64,000 bases of DNA from a virus, in IMG/VR virus record IMGVR_UViG_3300018083_000446, positions 1 to 64,000 of that record; one strand, given 5' to 3'. Under the pieces are notes generated by a model, which worked only from the letters and a program-made list of their open reading frames with translations, did no database searches and was not told the origin of the DNA. The stretch's first letter is position 1. Every line of letters starts with the position of its first letter. Both the position numbers and the translations under genes were made by a program. This document shows positions 48,022 to 56,958 of the stretch, one piece after another.

Positions 48022-49047
48022 GTGCAATTTTCAGTGACCGAACGCCAGACTGCTAAACGATGCCCTCGCGCCCATCGTCTCAGCGCCAAGGGTGGGCAAC
48101 ACCTTGGGCTTATCGTACCACCTGTGTACTTGAGTGTGGGTTCATTGATCCACAAAGGCTCACAGATGTGGTTGCTAGACTCAGCTCGTACCACTTCGTA
48201 CGAGGGCCACGTCATGCAGGCTGGCTCGAACCTCATTGAGAGTTCCCGCGCACGCTACCTCCGAAACGTGGGTGCTACTATCAGCGATGAGGAAGAAGCA
48301 CCATTGTGGGAAGCGTACGAGTATGCACTCACGATGGCACGCAACTACGAGATTCGTTGGGGTACACCACTCCCTGAGGGCTATACGCTGATACGCCCTG
48401 AACAGCGCGTGGTAGTCCCAGTCCCAGGCACCGAGCACCCATGTGAAGCGTGCAATGGTGATGGGTGTGAATCGTGCGACGGCACTGGTGTGCAACTCCA
48501 CCACTTGGATGGACGGTTTGATGGGTTGATTGTGGATCGTGCAGGCCGCATCCACATACTCGAGCACAAGACATACAAGTCTCGCCCCAACATTGATGGC
48601 CTCAAGACCAACGACCAGTTCCTGGCGTACATGTGGCTCGCCATGCAGCTAGATATCGGTGATGTCGCTGGTGTGGCGTACGATGGACTGTGGAGGCGTG
48701 ATACTGTCCCACGTGGGAAGACATTCGAGGACCTGTTCTATCGTGTGACGATCACACGCTCGTTGGCTGAACTGCGTGAGTTCCAGGCCATGCTGCCCAA
48801 CGAACTCAACTTCATGTACAACCAGCTGCGCGCTCCCACAGACCCGTGGATCGACCGACGTTGGCAAGGGTGCTACGACTGTGCGTTCGCTTCCAAGACC
48901 TTGAAGAACGGCACCACGCGCACAGGCCTGTGTGACGCAATATCACGAGGGGAGGACACCAAGAGTGTCCGCGCGCTCTACTACGCCGAACGTGACGACG
49001 ATGTGGATGAGGCCGCTGAGTTGGACACCGAAGACGCTGCAGCCTAA
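48022..49047 (+). CDS. Cas4/RecB-like PD-(D/E)XK nuclease with Fe-S cluster cysteines
   Basis: 341 residues, GTG start. H44 (motif I), D167 in LDGRFDGLIVD, E181-H-K183 and Q199xxxY203 make up the PD-(D/E)XK active site. C14 with C284, C287 and C304 has the one-plus-three layout of the iron-sulfur cluster in Cas4 and AddB nucleases. Between them lies an extra CEACNGDGCESC unit (C141-C152) resembling the zinc module of DnaJ. Likely a DNA end-processing exonuclease for recombination-dependent replication, next to a Sak4-like ATPase. Confidence 0.86.
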   Translation: MQFSVTERQTAKRCPRAHRLSAKGGQHLGLIVPPVYLSVGSLIHKGSQMWLLDSARTTSYEGHVMQAGSNLIESSRARYLRNVGATISDEEEAPLWEAYEYALTMARNYEIRWGTPLPEGYTLIRPEQRVVVPVPGTEHPCEACNGDGCESCDGTGVQLHHLDGRFDGLIVDRAGRIHILEHKTYKSRPNIDGLKTNDQFLAYMWLAMQLDIGDVAGVAYDGLWRRDTVPRGKTFEDLFYRVTITRSLAELREFQAMLPNELNFMYNQLRAPTDPWIDRRWQGCYDCAFASKTLKNGTTRTGLCDAISRGEDTKSVRALYYAERDDDVDEAAELDTEDAAA

Positions 49048-49099
49048 GGCTGTACGTCGCATACGTGAAGTCGATGAATTCCGTACACCGGAGGAAATA

Positions 49100-49300
49100 G
49101 TGGCACGAACCTGTCGCGTTACCCTTACGACCCCATCTCGAATGGACGCCGGCCTAGTGGTATTCACCTGCAACATGCCGGAAGGTCACGAAGGTGACCA
49201 CACTGAGAAGGGTCGCGTGCGTGACCGTCGCCACCACGTCAAAGGCTATGTGATACGCTGGGCTGAGATTGAAGAAACTGAGGTATGGCGAACAGAATGA
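49100..49300 (+). CDS. Small basic protein
   Basis: 66 residues from GTG 49100, chosen for the GGAGGAAATA just upstream. CRVTLTTP, TCNMPEGHEGDH and RDRRHHVKG: a Cys/His set that may bind zinc. Overlaps the next gene by 16 bases. Confidence 0.6.
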   Translation: MARTCRVTLTTPSRMDAGLVVFTCNMPEGHEGDHTEKGRVRDRRHHVKGYVIRWAEIEETEVWRTE

Positions 49301-50130
49301 CTACACTAACACCCGCTAACGCTAAGGAGTTCATGCGTCGCTATGGCGGGATCGAAACACGCTCGGTAGCCGACGTGAAGTCGGGTATCAAGATCGGGTT
49401 CTTCGGGCCTGGTGGTGGAGGTAAGACCACACTGGTGGGTACGGCTGTGGATTCCGAGTTCGGGTCCCCGATGCTGTACATCAACGCACGTGGCAACCCC
49501 GAAGTCATACGGTCCAAGGGTGATCGTATCCAGGTAGTGGACGTGAAGTCGTACAAAGAGGTCGCTGCGATCCGGAAGGACCTGTATGCAGACACCGATT
49601 GCCCTTTCAAGTCTGTCGCCATCGACACCGTTAGCGAGCTCCTCGCGTTGGACCTCCGAGACCGATATGGTTCAGGTCCAGTTGAATGGCAAGCTCATTC
49701 CGCTAGCACAGCTGATATACTGGGAATGCTGCGCGACTGGGTCGATATGGCTGATTGGGGACCACGCCTCAACGTGTTCTTCGTCTTCTGGGATACCCCC
49801 GAATCACGTAAGATCAACGGAGAGGACGTAACACGGTTCGAACTCCAGCTGAACAAGGCCCTCCAGGCTCAGGCACCTGGGTTGGTGAACTGGTTGGGAC
49901 GTGTGTACGTAGCTGAAGGCGAACCGCGCTACACACGGTGCTTAGACTTCAGGCCTATCGAGAAGTTCCACGTTGCCAAGCACCAGATCGACCCTGAAGA
50001 TCCGTTCGCACGACAGATTCCCATGCAGATATTCAACCCCCACCTGGGGCACATTCTTGATACACTGAAAGGGGGGATCGACTTCCCAGTCAACCAACAT
50101 CTCCTACGCGCACCTCGTAAGGAGTCGTAG
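49285..50130 (+). CDS. Sak4-like RecA-type ATPase
   Basis: 281 residues. GFFGPGGGGKTT (39-49, Walker A) and FKSVAIDTVSEL (Walker B region) in a short RecA-core protein fit the phage AAA_24/Sak4 group of ssDNA-binding, strand-annealing ATPases. Together with the nuclease before it and the probable ssDNA-binding protein after it this forms a recombination unit. An alternative Met at codon 5 exists. Confidence 0.8.
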   Translation: MANRMTTLTPANAKEFMRRYGGIETRSVADVKSGIKIGFFGPGGGGKTTLVGTAVDSEFGSPMLYINARGNPEVIRSKGDRIQVVDVKSYKEVAAIRKDLYADTDCPFKSVAIDTVSELLALDLRDRYGSGPVEWQAHSASTADILGMLRDWVDMADWGPRLNVFFVFWDTPESRKINGEDVTRFELQLNKALQAQAPGLVNWLGRVYVAEGEPRYTRCLDFRPIEKFHVAKHQIDPEDPFARQIPMQIFNPHLGHILDTLKGGIDFPVNQHLLRAPRKES

Positions 50131-50134
50131 CCGT

Positions 50135-50704
50135 ATGGCTAAGCGTAAGTCACCCTTAGACCCGGGGTCTACAGTACGGGTTCCGCCAAACCAGATAGAT
50201 CCAACAAGGACAAGTACTAAGATGGGTAGAGTAGCTGATTTCAGTGGCGTTAGCGATTACAAGACGATTGCCGCAGGCCAGTACGAAGTCGAGGTCGTGT
50301 CGTTCGAGTGGAAGGACCCGAAGGGTACTCCTTCTCCCGACAAGGTCAACCCGGCGACTGGCAAGGCGTACCAATACGCTAACGTCAAACTGACCGTCAC
50401 CGACGAGACGGATGACGCTGGTGAGAAGGTCGCTGGCCATGTCCTGTTCGACAAGTTCTCAGAGAGCCCCAAATCGCTGTTCGTGTGGAAGCGTGCGGCG
50501 ATTGCGTTCGGCGAGGACCCCGAACTGTTCGACAACGCCGTTGACCTCGACGTGGTGATCGGCAACATGGTCGGTCGCCGCGCCATTGCTACCGTGGCTG
50601 TGGAAGAGTTCAAGCGCGATGATGGAACGGCCGGGAAGTCCAACAAGATTTCCACGTACGCTTCCGTCGAACAGCCCACGTCCACTTCGGCTTCGCGCCG
50701 CTAA
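50135..50704 (+). CDS. Probable ssDNA-binding protein (DUF669-like)
   Basis: 189 residues. A beta-barrel-like core (GQYEVEVVSFEWKD, YANVKLTVTDE, RRAIATVAVEEFK) with a disordered, Ser-rich C-terminus, and position just after the Sak4-like ATPase, fit the DUF669-type single-strand-binding partners. Four bases after the previous stop. Confidence 0.7.
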   Translation: MAKRKSPLDPGSTVRVPPNQIDPTRTSTKMGRVADFSGVSDYKTIAAGQYEVEVVSFEWKDPKGTPSPDKVNPATGKAYQYANVKLTVTDETDDAGEKVAGHVLFDKFSESPKSLFVWKRAAIAFGEDPELFDNAVDLDVVIGNMVGRRAIATVAVEEFKRDDGTAGKSNKISTYASVEQPTSTSASRR

Positions 50705-50722
50705 GCGTAGTCCGGACTACGC
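50705..50722. terminator. 18-bp perfect palindrome after the ssDNA-binding gene
   Basis: GCGTAGTCCGGACTACGC begins right after the stop codon at 50704. As RNA it gives a 7-bp stem with CCGG loop. The rest of the 91-base gap shows no gene of useful size. Confidence 0.65.
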
Positions 50723-50795
50723 GAATGGACATGAGGAAAACATAGTGTACAGGCAGGGTTTGAAGACCTGGGAGCCGAAGGAACTGTAAGACCGC

Positions 50796-51011
50796 ATGTC
50801 CACGTTGTTGCGCGAAGGTTTGGAGGCTCGTCTGGTCGCACTCGAGGACCTTCTAACTGAAGGCCTCGGGACGCCACCAGGCGAGTCTCCGCCTGAAGTG
50901 TGCGCGAGTTGCTACGAATTGATTGAACACTGCTACTGTATGGACCCTGTGCAGTGGCCTTTAGCTGCCGTCGTGTACAAATTGAGGGCAGAGCTATCTA
51001 TGGATACGTAA
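50796..51011 (+). CDS. Small protein with cysteine cluster
   Basis: 71 residues. Helical N-terminus (LEARLVALEDLLTEGLG), CASCYELIEHCYC in the middle (likely zinc), helical end. One-base overlap with the primase start, so it may assist replication. Confidence 0.62.
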   Translation: MSTLLREGLEARLVALEDLLTEGLGTPPGESPPEVCASCYELIEHCYCMDPVQWPLAAVVYKLRAELSMDT

Positions 51012-53434
51012 TGGAGCTCCCCGAGTTCCTAGACCTCGTCGTTACGGCACCCGAGGGCTTCTTTTGCTTCGCGCATGGCGGACCCACAGCCGGTGGCTGG
51101 TGGGAGCGATGGTATCGCTGGCCTCACCAACGCGATGAGATCATTGAAGCCGCGGAACGCGAGAGAGGTACGTCGAACGTTTACTTCTCTTCGTACCTGT
51201 TCCGACAAGCATCGAGCACTAAAACGAACGTCGTCCCAGGAACCCGCACAATCCAGGCCGACCTAGACGAGGCTAGCCTCGACGATATCCCAATAGAGCC
51301 TAGCGTACTGGTTCGCACGTCTCCACGACGCCATCAAGCGTTCTGGATTCTGAAGGACCCGTTGGACCTTGAAGCCCACGAGATTCTGTCACGCAAGCTC
51401 ACGTATGCCATCTCGAAGTGTGACCACTCAGGGTGGGCGTTGGGTCGCAAGGTCCGCCTACCTGAGACGTTCAACTTCAAGTACCTGGATGGGCCACACC
51501 CTGTAGAGGTGGTCCAAGTCTCGCGCAAGGTCTACACGGCCGCCGCGTTCGAGATGCTGCCAGATGCTGCACCGTCCACCGAAACGGTTGAGATAGACAA
51601 TTGGCTGGACCTCACCCCCACACTCACCCTAGACATAGGACCACAGGAACTCCTCGAGTCCATCAAGGACAAGGGGTTGCATCCCAAGGTCTACATGCAA
51701 TACAACGTCCAAGCGGCCGACCGTTCGGGTGCGATATACTCGTTGATGCAGTACGGCTTTCGTTGTGGGCTAGACCGTGATTCAGTATTCTGGTTAGCGA
51801 AGCACTCAAAGAACAACAAGTTCGCTGACCTACGCCACAACGGTGATCGTGAGCTAGGGAAGGATGTACTACGTGCTGAAGCTAGTGTGCGTCGGAGTGG
51901 CGCTGACCCACGTGAGGTCATAAACCAACTGCGCCGCTTGACGCCCACCATTGTACGCAAGCAGTCCATCTTCAAACAGATCGTACAGTTCATGCGCGAA
52001 CGTGGGCAGTTCCTGCACGCCGTAGACGACACGTTATGGTACGTGAGGCGTGACATAGGCCGACCCATTGTAGTGGGTGAGCATTCAGACTATCTGGATG
52101 CTTTGCTCGACATGGAATACGGCATGAACAAGACGGAGACCGAACACAACTACGCCGCAGCTGGGTTGGTGAATTACACGCGCAACCTCACCACCAATTC
52201 ATTCAAGACATCGTTGTCCTTCTTTGACCAGCCGTCCGACGCCTTGTTACTCCATACCGGTCGCAAAGACGTACTGCGTATCACGGCCGGTGCAGTTGAC
52301 AACGTTGTGGACGGTGCGCATGGTGTGGTTTTCCCTTGGCAGAACAACGTAGAACCGTTTGACATAGGGCCGCCAGAACCTGCGTGGGCTGAGATGCTGT
52401 TCGGCCACTCTGGTGGTCACGATGCGTTGCACAACGTGATCGGCATGGAGCGTGGCGCTGCGTTGGCGTTGCTAGAGGTGTGGTTGATGTTCCTGTTCTT
52501 CAGGAACATAGCGGTGTCACGCCCACTGTTGGCCACGTTCGGCCAGCCAGGCTCTGGCAAGTCCACGTTGTTCAAGAAGGTGTACGCCTTGATCTATGGG
52601 CGGCACAAAGCAATCGAGTCGATTACGAAAGAGGAAAACTTCGACCATGCGGTCGCATCAGATCCGCTTGTTGTACTTGACAACGTTGATTCCTGGAAGG
52701 AGTGGTTGCCTGATCGCTTGGCACTTTCCGCCGGAACATCTGACATCACCAAACGTAAACTCTACTCTGACGCTGATTCCTTTGTGCTCAAGCGCCAGGC
52801 GATGGTTGGAATCACGGCCCATAACCCTCGATTCGGTAGGGAGGATGTGGCCGATAGACTACTTCTGCTTTCATATGAAAGGCTCGAGCGATTTGCTCCT
52901 GAACAGGCTATCATCGACGTTATTGTCGCTAACCGAAGTAGACTATGGGGAGGTATTGTAGCGGACCTACAACGAGTTTTGGCTACGCCTATGCCAGACG
53001 AAGGCCCTCAGTTCCGCGTTGAGGACTTCGCTCGCATTGGGTTCTGGATAGCGCGTGCGTTGGGAATCGAGAACCAGTTCACAACGGCGATTTCGTCCAT
53101 ACGTGTGGGGCAGCGTGCCTTTACGCTAGACGAGGAACGAATGCTCGTTGACGCACTGAAGTGGGTAGCCGTAAAGAAGTACCCCATCCAAGACCGTACA
53201 CCAGGCCAACTGTGGTCGTGGATTGAGGGTGCTCCTAACGTAGACCCCGTAGCGTTCGCGCGAGCCTATCGTAATCCCATTGCGTTCGGCAAGAAACTGT
53301 TGGTCATGCAAGATTCATTGAAGTCGATGTTCGACATTACGTGGACAGTAGATGTAGAGGCAGGGAAGTTGTGGACAATCTTACCCAAGGGAGAACTATC
53401 CGTCAATGGCACGCAAAGAACTCAAGGTGGCTAG
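51011..53434 (+). CDS. Primase-helicase (AEP-like primase plus SF3-like ATPase)
   Basis: 807 residues from ATG 51011. TIQADLDEA (D84, D86) and SPRRHQAFW (H108) fit the RepB/archaeo-eukaryotic-primase catalytic motifs. Around residue 510, TFGQPGSGKSTLFKKVY is Walker A, followed by DPLVVLDNVDSWKEW (Walker B-like, with Asn in place of the usual acid) and AMVGITAHNPRFGREDVADRLLLL (sensor and Arg-finger-type segment). The two-domain order is that of phage and plasmid primase-helicases that load replication forks. The frame is open further upstream, but the overlap with the previous stop favours this start. Confidence 0.82.
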   Translation: MELPEFLDLVVTAPEGFFCFAHGGPTAGGWWERWYRWPHQRDEIIEAAERERGTSNVYFSSYLFRQASSTKTNVVPGTRTIQADLDEASLDDIPIEPSVLVRTSPRRHQAFWILKDPLDLEAHEILSRKLTYAISKCDHSGWALGRKVRLPETFNFKYLDGPHPVEVVQVSRKVYTAAAFEMLPDAAPSTETVEIDNWLDLTPTLTLDIGPQELLESIKDKGLHPKVYMQYNVQAADRSGAIYSLMQYGFRCGLDRDSVFWLAKHSKNNKFADLRHNGDRELGKDVLRAEASVRRSGADPREVINQLRRLTPTIVRKQSIFKQIVQFMRERGQFLHAVDDTLWYVRRDIGRPIVVGEHSDYLDALLDMEYGMNKTETEHNYAAAGLVNYTRNLTTNSFKTSLSFFDQPSDALLLHTGRKDVLRITAGAVDNVVDGAHGVVFPWQNNVEPFDIGPPEPAWAEMLFGHSGGHDALHNVIGMERGAALALLEVWLMFLFFRNIAVSRPLLATFGQPGSGKSTLFKKVYALIYGRHKAIESITKEENFDHAVASDPLVVLDNVDSWKEWLPDRLALSAGTSDITKRKLYSDADSFVLKRQAMVGITAHNPRFGREDVADRLLLLSYERLERFAPEQAIIDVIVANRSRLWGGIVADLQRVLATPMPDEGPQFRVEDFARIGFWIARALGIENQFTTAISSIRVGQRAFTLDEERMLVDALKWVAVKKYPIQDRTPGQLWSWIEGAPNVDPVAFARAYRNPIAFGKKLLVMQDSLKSMFDITWTVDVEAGKLWTILPKGELSVNGTQRTQGG

Positions 53435-53606
53435 CGTCATGGTACGCATGGAGCCTTCGTTGTATGACGCTGTGGTGCAGTACGTGAACTCGATAAACGA
53501 TTCGGGCTCCACATGGTTCCGCGAGTTGGCAATCCAGGAGCTGGAACGCCGCGGGATGTTAGGGCCTGATTTGAAGGACAAACTCGTTGGTGCTCGCTGG
53601 TCGTGA
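53406..53606 (+). CDS. Ribbon-helix-helix-like small protein
   Basis: 66 residues. A basic strand (KVASVMVRMEPSLYDAV) followed by helices (FRELAIQELERRG) looks like a MetJ/Arc-type DNA-binding fold. Overlaps the primase end by 29 bases. Possibly a small repressor. Confidence 0.6.
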   Translation: MARKELKVASVMVRMEPSLYDAVVQYVNSINDSGSTWFRELAIQELERRGMLGPDLKDKLVGARWS

Positions 53607-53608
53607 GC

Positions 53609-53624
53609 TTTTCCAAATGGAAAA
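53609..53624. repeat. Palindromic element, copy 6
   Basis: TTTTCCAAATGGAAAA starting 2 bases after the stop of the 53406-53606 gene, followed by GGTCACT. Confidence 0.9.
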
Positions 53625-53661
53625 GGTCACTTTCACCGGTCTGGCGCTTCGCTAGACGCTT

Positions 53662-53871
53662 GTGCCACACATCGTAACGTTTCCTAAGTGCCAGACGTGC
53701 GGGTCTGGCGAAGCACGCACGTGCCCTGTGTGTGCAGAATGGACTTGCTTTGAATGTTTGATTGTAGTAGACGAGCATGATGATTCAGACTGTGTCCACA
53801 TCCTCCCCCCACCACTCCCCCCAGGCGGGTGGTCCGATAGCGGGCCCGGAGTGTCACAGAGGGACCTGTAG
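53662..53871 (+). CDS. Zinc-finger small protein overlapping the polymerase start
   Basis: 69 residues, GTG start at about 53662. CQTC, CPVC and CFEC give three CxxC pairs (about 10, 20 and 30), a strong zinc-binding pattern, followed by an Asp/His and Pro-rich tail. It overlaps the polymerase gene by 95 bases. Confidence 0.6.
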   Translation: MPHIVTFPKCQTCGSGEARTCPVCAEWTCFECLIVVDEHDDSDCVHILPPPLPPGGWSDSGPGVSQRDL

Positions 53872-56242
53872 AGGGTATGGTGATCCCAGCTATGGGGTGG
53901 TACTGGTAGGGATTGCGCCTGGTGGACGTGAGGTCGATCTAGGTCGGCCGTTCGTGGGTGCATCAGGCCAGTTCATGGACTCTATGCTCCAGCTTTGTGA
54001 TTGGCCTCGAGCTAAAACTTACGCTACGAACCTGATATGCTGGTGGAAGAACGATCCGACTGATGAGGAGATTGCTCGATGCGCGACACGGTTCACGGAA
54101 GAGATCCGTTCTATCCAGCCTCGGCTGATAATCTCGTTGGGCCAGATCGTAACGTCACGACTTACGGGCCTGCCCAGGAAAACCAAGAATATCCTGGGAA
54201 GTGTACTATGGTCCGAAGAATTCAATTCCTACGTCCTGACGACGCGCCACCCAGCTGGCGTATTACGTGCCCAGAGCATGACCATGGCTCAGGACCTAAT
54301 ACGAGACTTCGACAAAATCCCTATGATACTGGAGTGGCCTCGTGACGGCTCGATCGCAACCTTCGACTACGAAGTGGTTACCGACCCTACACAAGCCCAA
54401 GCAATCCTTGACTCTCTCCCCCGTGACGGGCGAACGAACGTCGTCATCGACATCGAAACGAATTCGAAGACAACCGACGAGTCCGACACTGACGTTTTCA
54501 CAGAAGAGCTCCTGCGTGTGGGATTTCGATGGCGTGTGGATGGTGGAAGAGAGTACGTATACACGTTCCGACCCGGAGCTTGGGCCGACGGACTGCGTTT
54601 TCCTGACGGTGTACGATGGCAGTTCCAGTTCGGTGTATACGACACTATGGGGCTATGGCGACACCTTGGACAGCGCCTACCAATCGCTGAGGACCTCGGT
54701 CTCAAGTCATATTGCGTCGACGAACGAGCCGGGCACCACGGCCTTAAAACGCTGGCTCGAGAGTACCAAGGAGCAGGATGGTACGACGCCCCCCTAGAAA
54801 GCCATAAGAAGAATGGCTCAATGCACAAACTGCCGCCAGAGGTGGTCGACAGGTATAACTCAGCCGATGTTGTGTACACTGGACGAACCGACCCCATTCT
54901 CTCTGCGCGTATGGAGCGCGAAGGTACTACTAACCTCTACTACAACATCCTTATCCCAGCGTACAATGTGTATCGTGATGCCCAATATCGAGGCATCAAC
55001 ATTGACCATCGAAAGCTTATCCAGCTAGGCTGGGAAACGTGGATGCCTCGATGGATCGGTATGGAACGCGAGATGCAGGCGGAAGCCTCCGATCTGGGTT
55101 TCAAAGGCGAAATCAACTTAGGTAGCCCGTTGCAGCTGTCCACATTCTTCTTCGAGACGCTGGGCCTCGAACCAATCAAAATGACTCGAGGCGGTGTGCG
55201 AACCGCCCCACGTCCATCGACCGACAAGGAAGTGCTGGAACAGCTAGACCACCCGTTCGCGCGGAAGCTGCGCACGTTCCGCACGCTGGACGGTATGATG
55301 GACTTCGTGTTCCAAATCCAGAACGAGATCAAACTCGATGGGGCTATCCACCCTTCAGGCCAGTTCCACACCGCACGCACCGGCCGTAGGACCTACAAGC
55401 GTCCACCCATGCAAACCATCCCACAAGCGTACACCGTGGGGGCTGAGTACGCACAGATCGAGGAAATCTTCATACCCCACAACCCCGCTACACATGGGAT
55501 GCTCAAGGTAGACTACGAACAGATCGAGGCGTGGGTAGGCTGGTTCCTGTCTCAAGACCCAATCATGCTAGAGCACTTGCTGTCTGGCGATATCCATTCC
55601 GCCACGGCTGAACTAGCGTTCAAGATTGACCGAAACGATTACGGCCCGCAATACCGCAAGAACCCTGAATGGGACGTGAAGCGACAGGGTGCCAAGAAAC
55701 TACGATACACGCTGATGTATGGTGGTGGGCCTGACAAGGTAGGTGCACCCCCACCTGTAGGCTTGGGTATCCCGTACAACGAAGCGTCGTTATTGATACG
55801 CAACTTCTGGTCTGGGTATCCTACGTTCACCAGGTGGGCACGCATGATCGAAACGGCAGCACGCAACCAAGGTGAACTGTGGTCCGAGTTCGGGCGCAAG
55901 ATGCACTTTCCAGTGATCTTGGACACTGATTCCCTACGCCAGGCTATCAACTTCCCTATCCAGTCCAACGCATCGGACCACGTACTCGTAAGCGCTCTCG
56001 AGCTGGCTGAAAGCTTGAAGGCCTACAACTCGTTCTTCTTGTTGGACGTGCACGATGCGATCTGGATTGAGTACGATCTACGTTACGAACTCGAAGTCAC
56101 GCGCCTGGTACGTGAGGTAATGGAGCGTCCGAAGATGGCAGGCGGGCCTAACATCGCTGTTGAAATCAAGGTCGGCCCCAACATACACAACACTCATACC
56201 GTAGAACGTGAGTCGCCTTGGGTCTTCAATGCCGTACACTAA
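53777..56242 (+). CDS. DNA polymerase A with fused uracil-DNA-glycosylase-like domain
   Basis: 821 residues. Residues 40-190 are a UDG-superfamily domain: GIAPGGREVDLGRPFVG (45-61) and the TRHPAGVLRA motif (157-165). Residues about 220-370 are a 3'-5' exonuclease (D225-I-E227, D289, Y360-NSAD364). Residues about 390-821 are the polymerase: VDYEQIEAW (motif A, D579), KRQGAKKLRYTLMYGG (motif B, about 635-650) and DVHDAIWIE (motif C, D760 followed by Ala instead of the usual Glu). Replicative polymerase of the phage. UDG-like domains fused to phage polymerases are known (SPO1 type). The start is uncertain because of overlap with the zinc-finger gene. Confidence 0.93.
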   Translation: MMIQTVSTSSPHHSPQAGGPIAGPECHRGTCRGYGDPSYGVVLVGIAPGGREVDLGRPFVGASGQFMDSMLQLCDWPRAKTYATNLICWWKNDPTDEEIARCATRFTEEIRSIQPRLIISLGQIVTSRLTGLPRKTKNILGSVLWSEEFNSYVLTTRHPAGVLRAQSMTMAQDLIRDFDKIPMILEWPRDGSIATFDYEVVTDPTQAQAILDSLPRDGRTNVVIDIETNSKTTDESDTDVFTEELLRVGFRWRVDGGREYVYTFRPGAWADGLRFPDGVRWQFQFGVYDTMGLWRHLGQRLPIAEDLGLKSYCVDERAGHHGLKTLAREYQGAGWYDAPLESHKKNGSMHKLPPEVVDRYNSADVVYTGRTDPILSARMEREGTTNLYYNILIPAYNVYRDAQYRGINIDHRKLIQLGWETWMPRWIGMEREMQAEASDLGFKGEINLGSPLQLSTFFFETLGLEPIKMTRGGVRTAPRPSTDKEVLEQLDHPFARKLRTFRTLDGMMDFVFQIQNEIKLDGAIHPSGQFHTARTGRRTYKRPPMQTIPQAYTVGAEYAQIEEIFIPHNPATHGMLKVDYEQIEAWVGWFLSQDPIMLEHLLSGDIHSATAELAFKIDRNDYGPQYRKNPEWDVKRQGAKKLRYTLMYGGGPDKVGAPPPVGLGIPYNEASLLIRNFWSGYPTFTRWARMIETAARNQGELWSEFGRKMHFPVILDTDSLRQAINFPIQSNASDHVLVSALELAESLKAYNSFFLLDVHDAIWIEYDLRYELEVTRLVREVMERPKMAGGPNIAVEIKVGPNIHNTHTVERESPWVFNAVH

Positions 56243-56777
56243 GACCTCCATCCCACGTAAGCCCACGCCTGCGGCACGCCCTCGCGTGCGCGAGCCTATG
56301 GACGCTAGAAAGCCGACACTGAAGAATGAATCTCTTATCGAACGCGTTACGCAGCGCGCTGCTCCTACACCTGTCCCAGGAAGAACTGTCCTTGCGATTG
56401 ACCCTGGCGGCGCTTCAGGCGTCGCCGCTAGATTCCCCGACGGACGATGGCTCACCAACACCCTCACAGATCCCGCAGACCTCTGGGACCTCTTCACCCC
56501 ACCCAACACTCCCGACCTTTGCGTGTTCGAAATATTTAGTACCGGAGGACGAGTTGACAAGTACATGATCTATACGATAGAATTGGTGGGTGGGATCAAG
56601 GCGGTGTGCTATGCAATGGGAGTGCGAGCGTTCGCACACAGCCCCAAAAAACGGTACCCATGGCTCCAACTAGCTGAAAGTATGCTCAAGGGCCAAGGCC
56701 ACACTCGCCACGAAGTCGATGCGCTGGCTCACCTACTGTGCTTCGAGGAACTGAGGCCAGATGCCAGAGCAACGTGA
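56229..56777 (+). CDS. RuvC-like Holliday junction resolvase
   Basis: 182 residues from ATG 56229; GTG 56208 is an alternative. Basic, Pro-rich first 50 residues, then an RNase H fold: LAIDPGGASGVA (D58), CVFEIF (E101) and HEVDALAHLL (D164). These are the RuvC catalytic acids. Would cut branched DNA before packaging. Overlaps the polymerase end. Confidence 0.8.
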   Translation: MPYTKTSIPRKPTPAARPRVREPMDARKPTLKNESLIERVTQRAAPTPVPGRTVLAIDPGGASGVAARFPDGRWLTNTLTDPADLWDLFTPPNTPDLCVFEIFSTGGRVDKYMIYTIELVGGIKAVCYAMGVRAFAHSPKKRYPWLQLAESMLKGQGHTRHEVDALAHLLCFEELRPDARAT

Positions 56778-56958
56778 AACCATAGTCGAACTACTGATAG
56801 ACGACTATTGGAAAAAGGAGGCCGATGCCGTCATAGACAGAGCCCTGGCTGTGGGGTTCAACCTCGATACTGTCGCAGCCATCATAGTGCAGAACGGCAC
56901 TGACATGCTTATCCTACTGACATTCTGGAAGCCCATACTGGAGCAAGAACATGCCTGA
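56761..56958 (+). CDS. Small helical protein
   Basis: 65 residues. Two helices (IVELLIDDYWKKEADAVIDRAL, VAAIIVQNGTDMLILLTFWKPIL), the second hydrophobic enough to touch the membrane. Overlaps both neighbours. Unknown. Confidence 0.6.
   Translation: MPEQRETIVELLIDDYWKKEADAVIDRALAVGFNLDTVAAIIVQNGTDMLILLTFWKPILEQEHA

Noticed and set aside
53437-53778. Minus-strand frames containing LFHLEKL-like words at several palindromes
   Set aside because: They arise only because the palindrome is open in many frames; no start signals or conservation.
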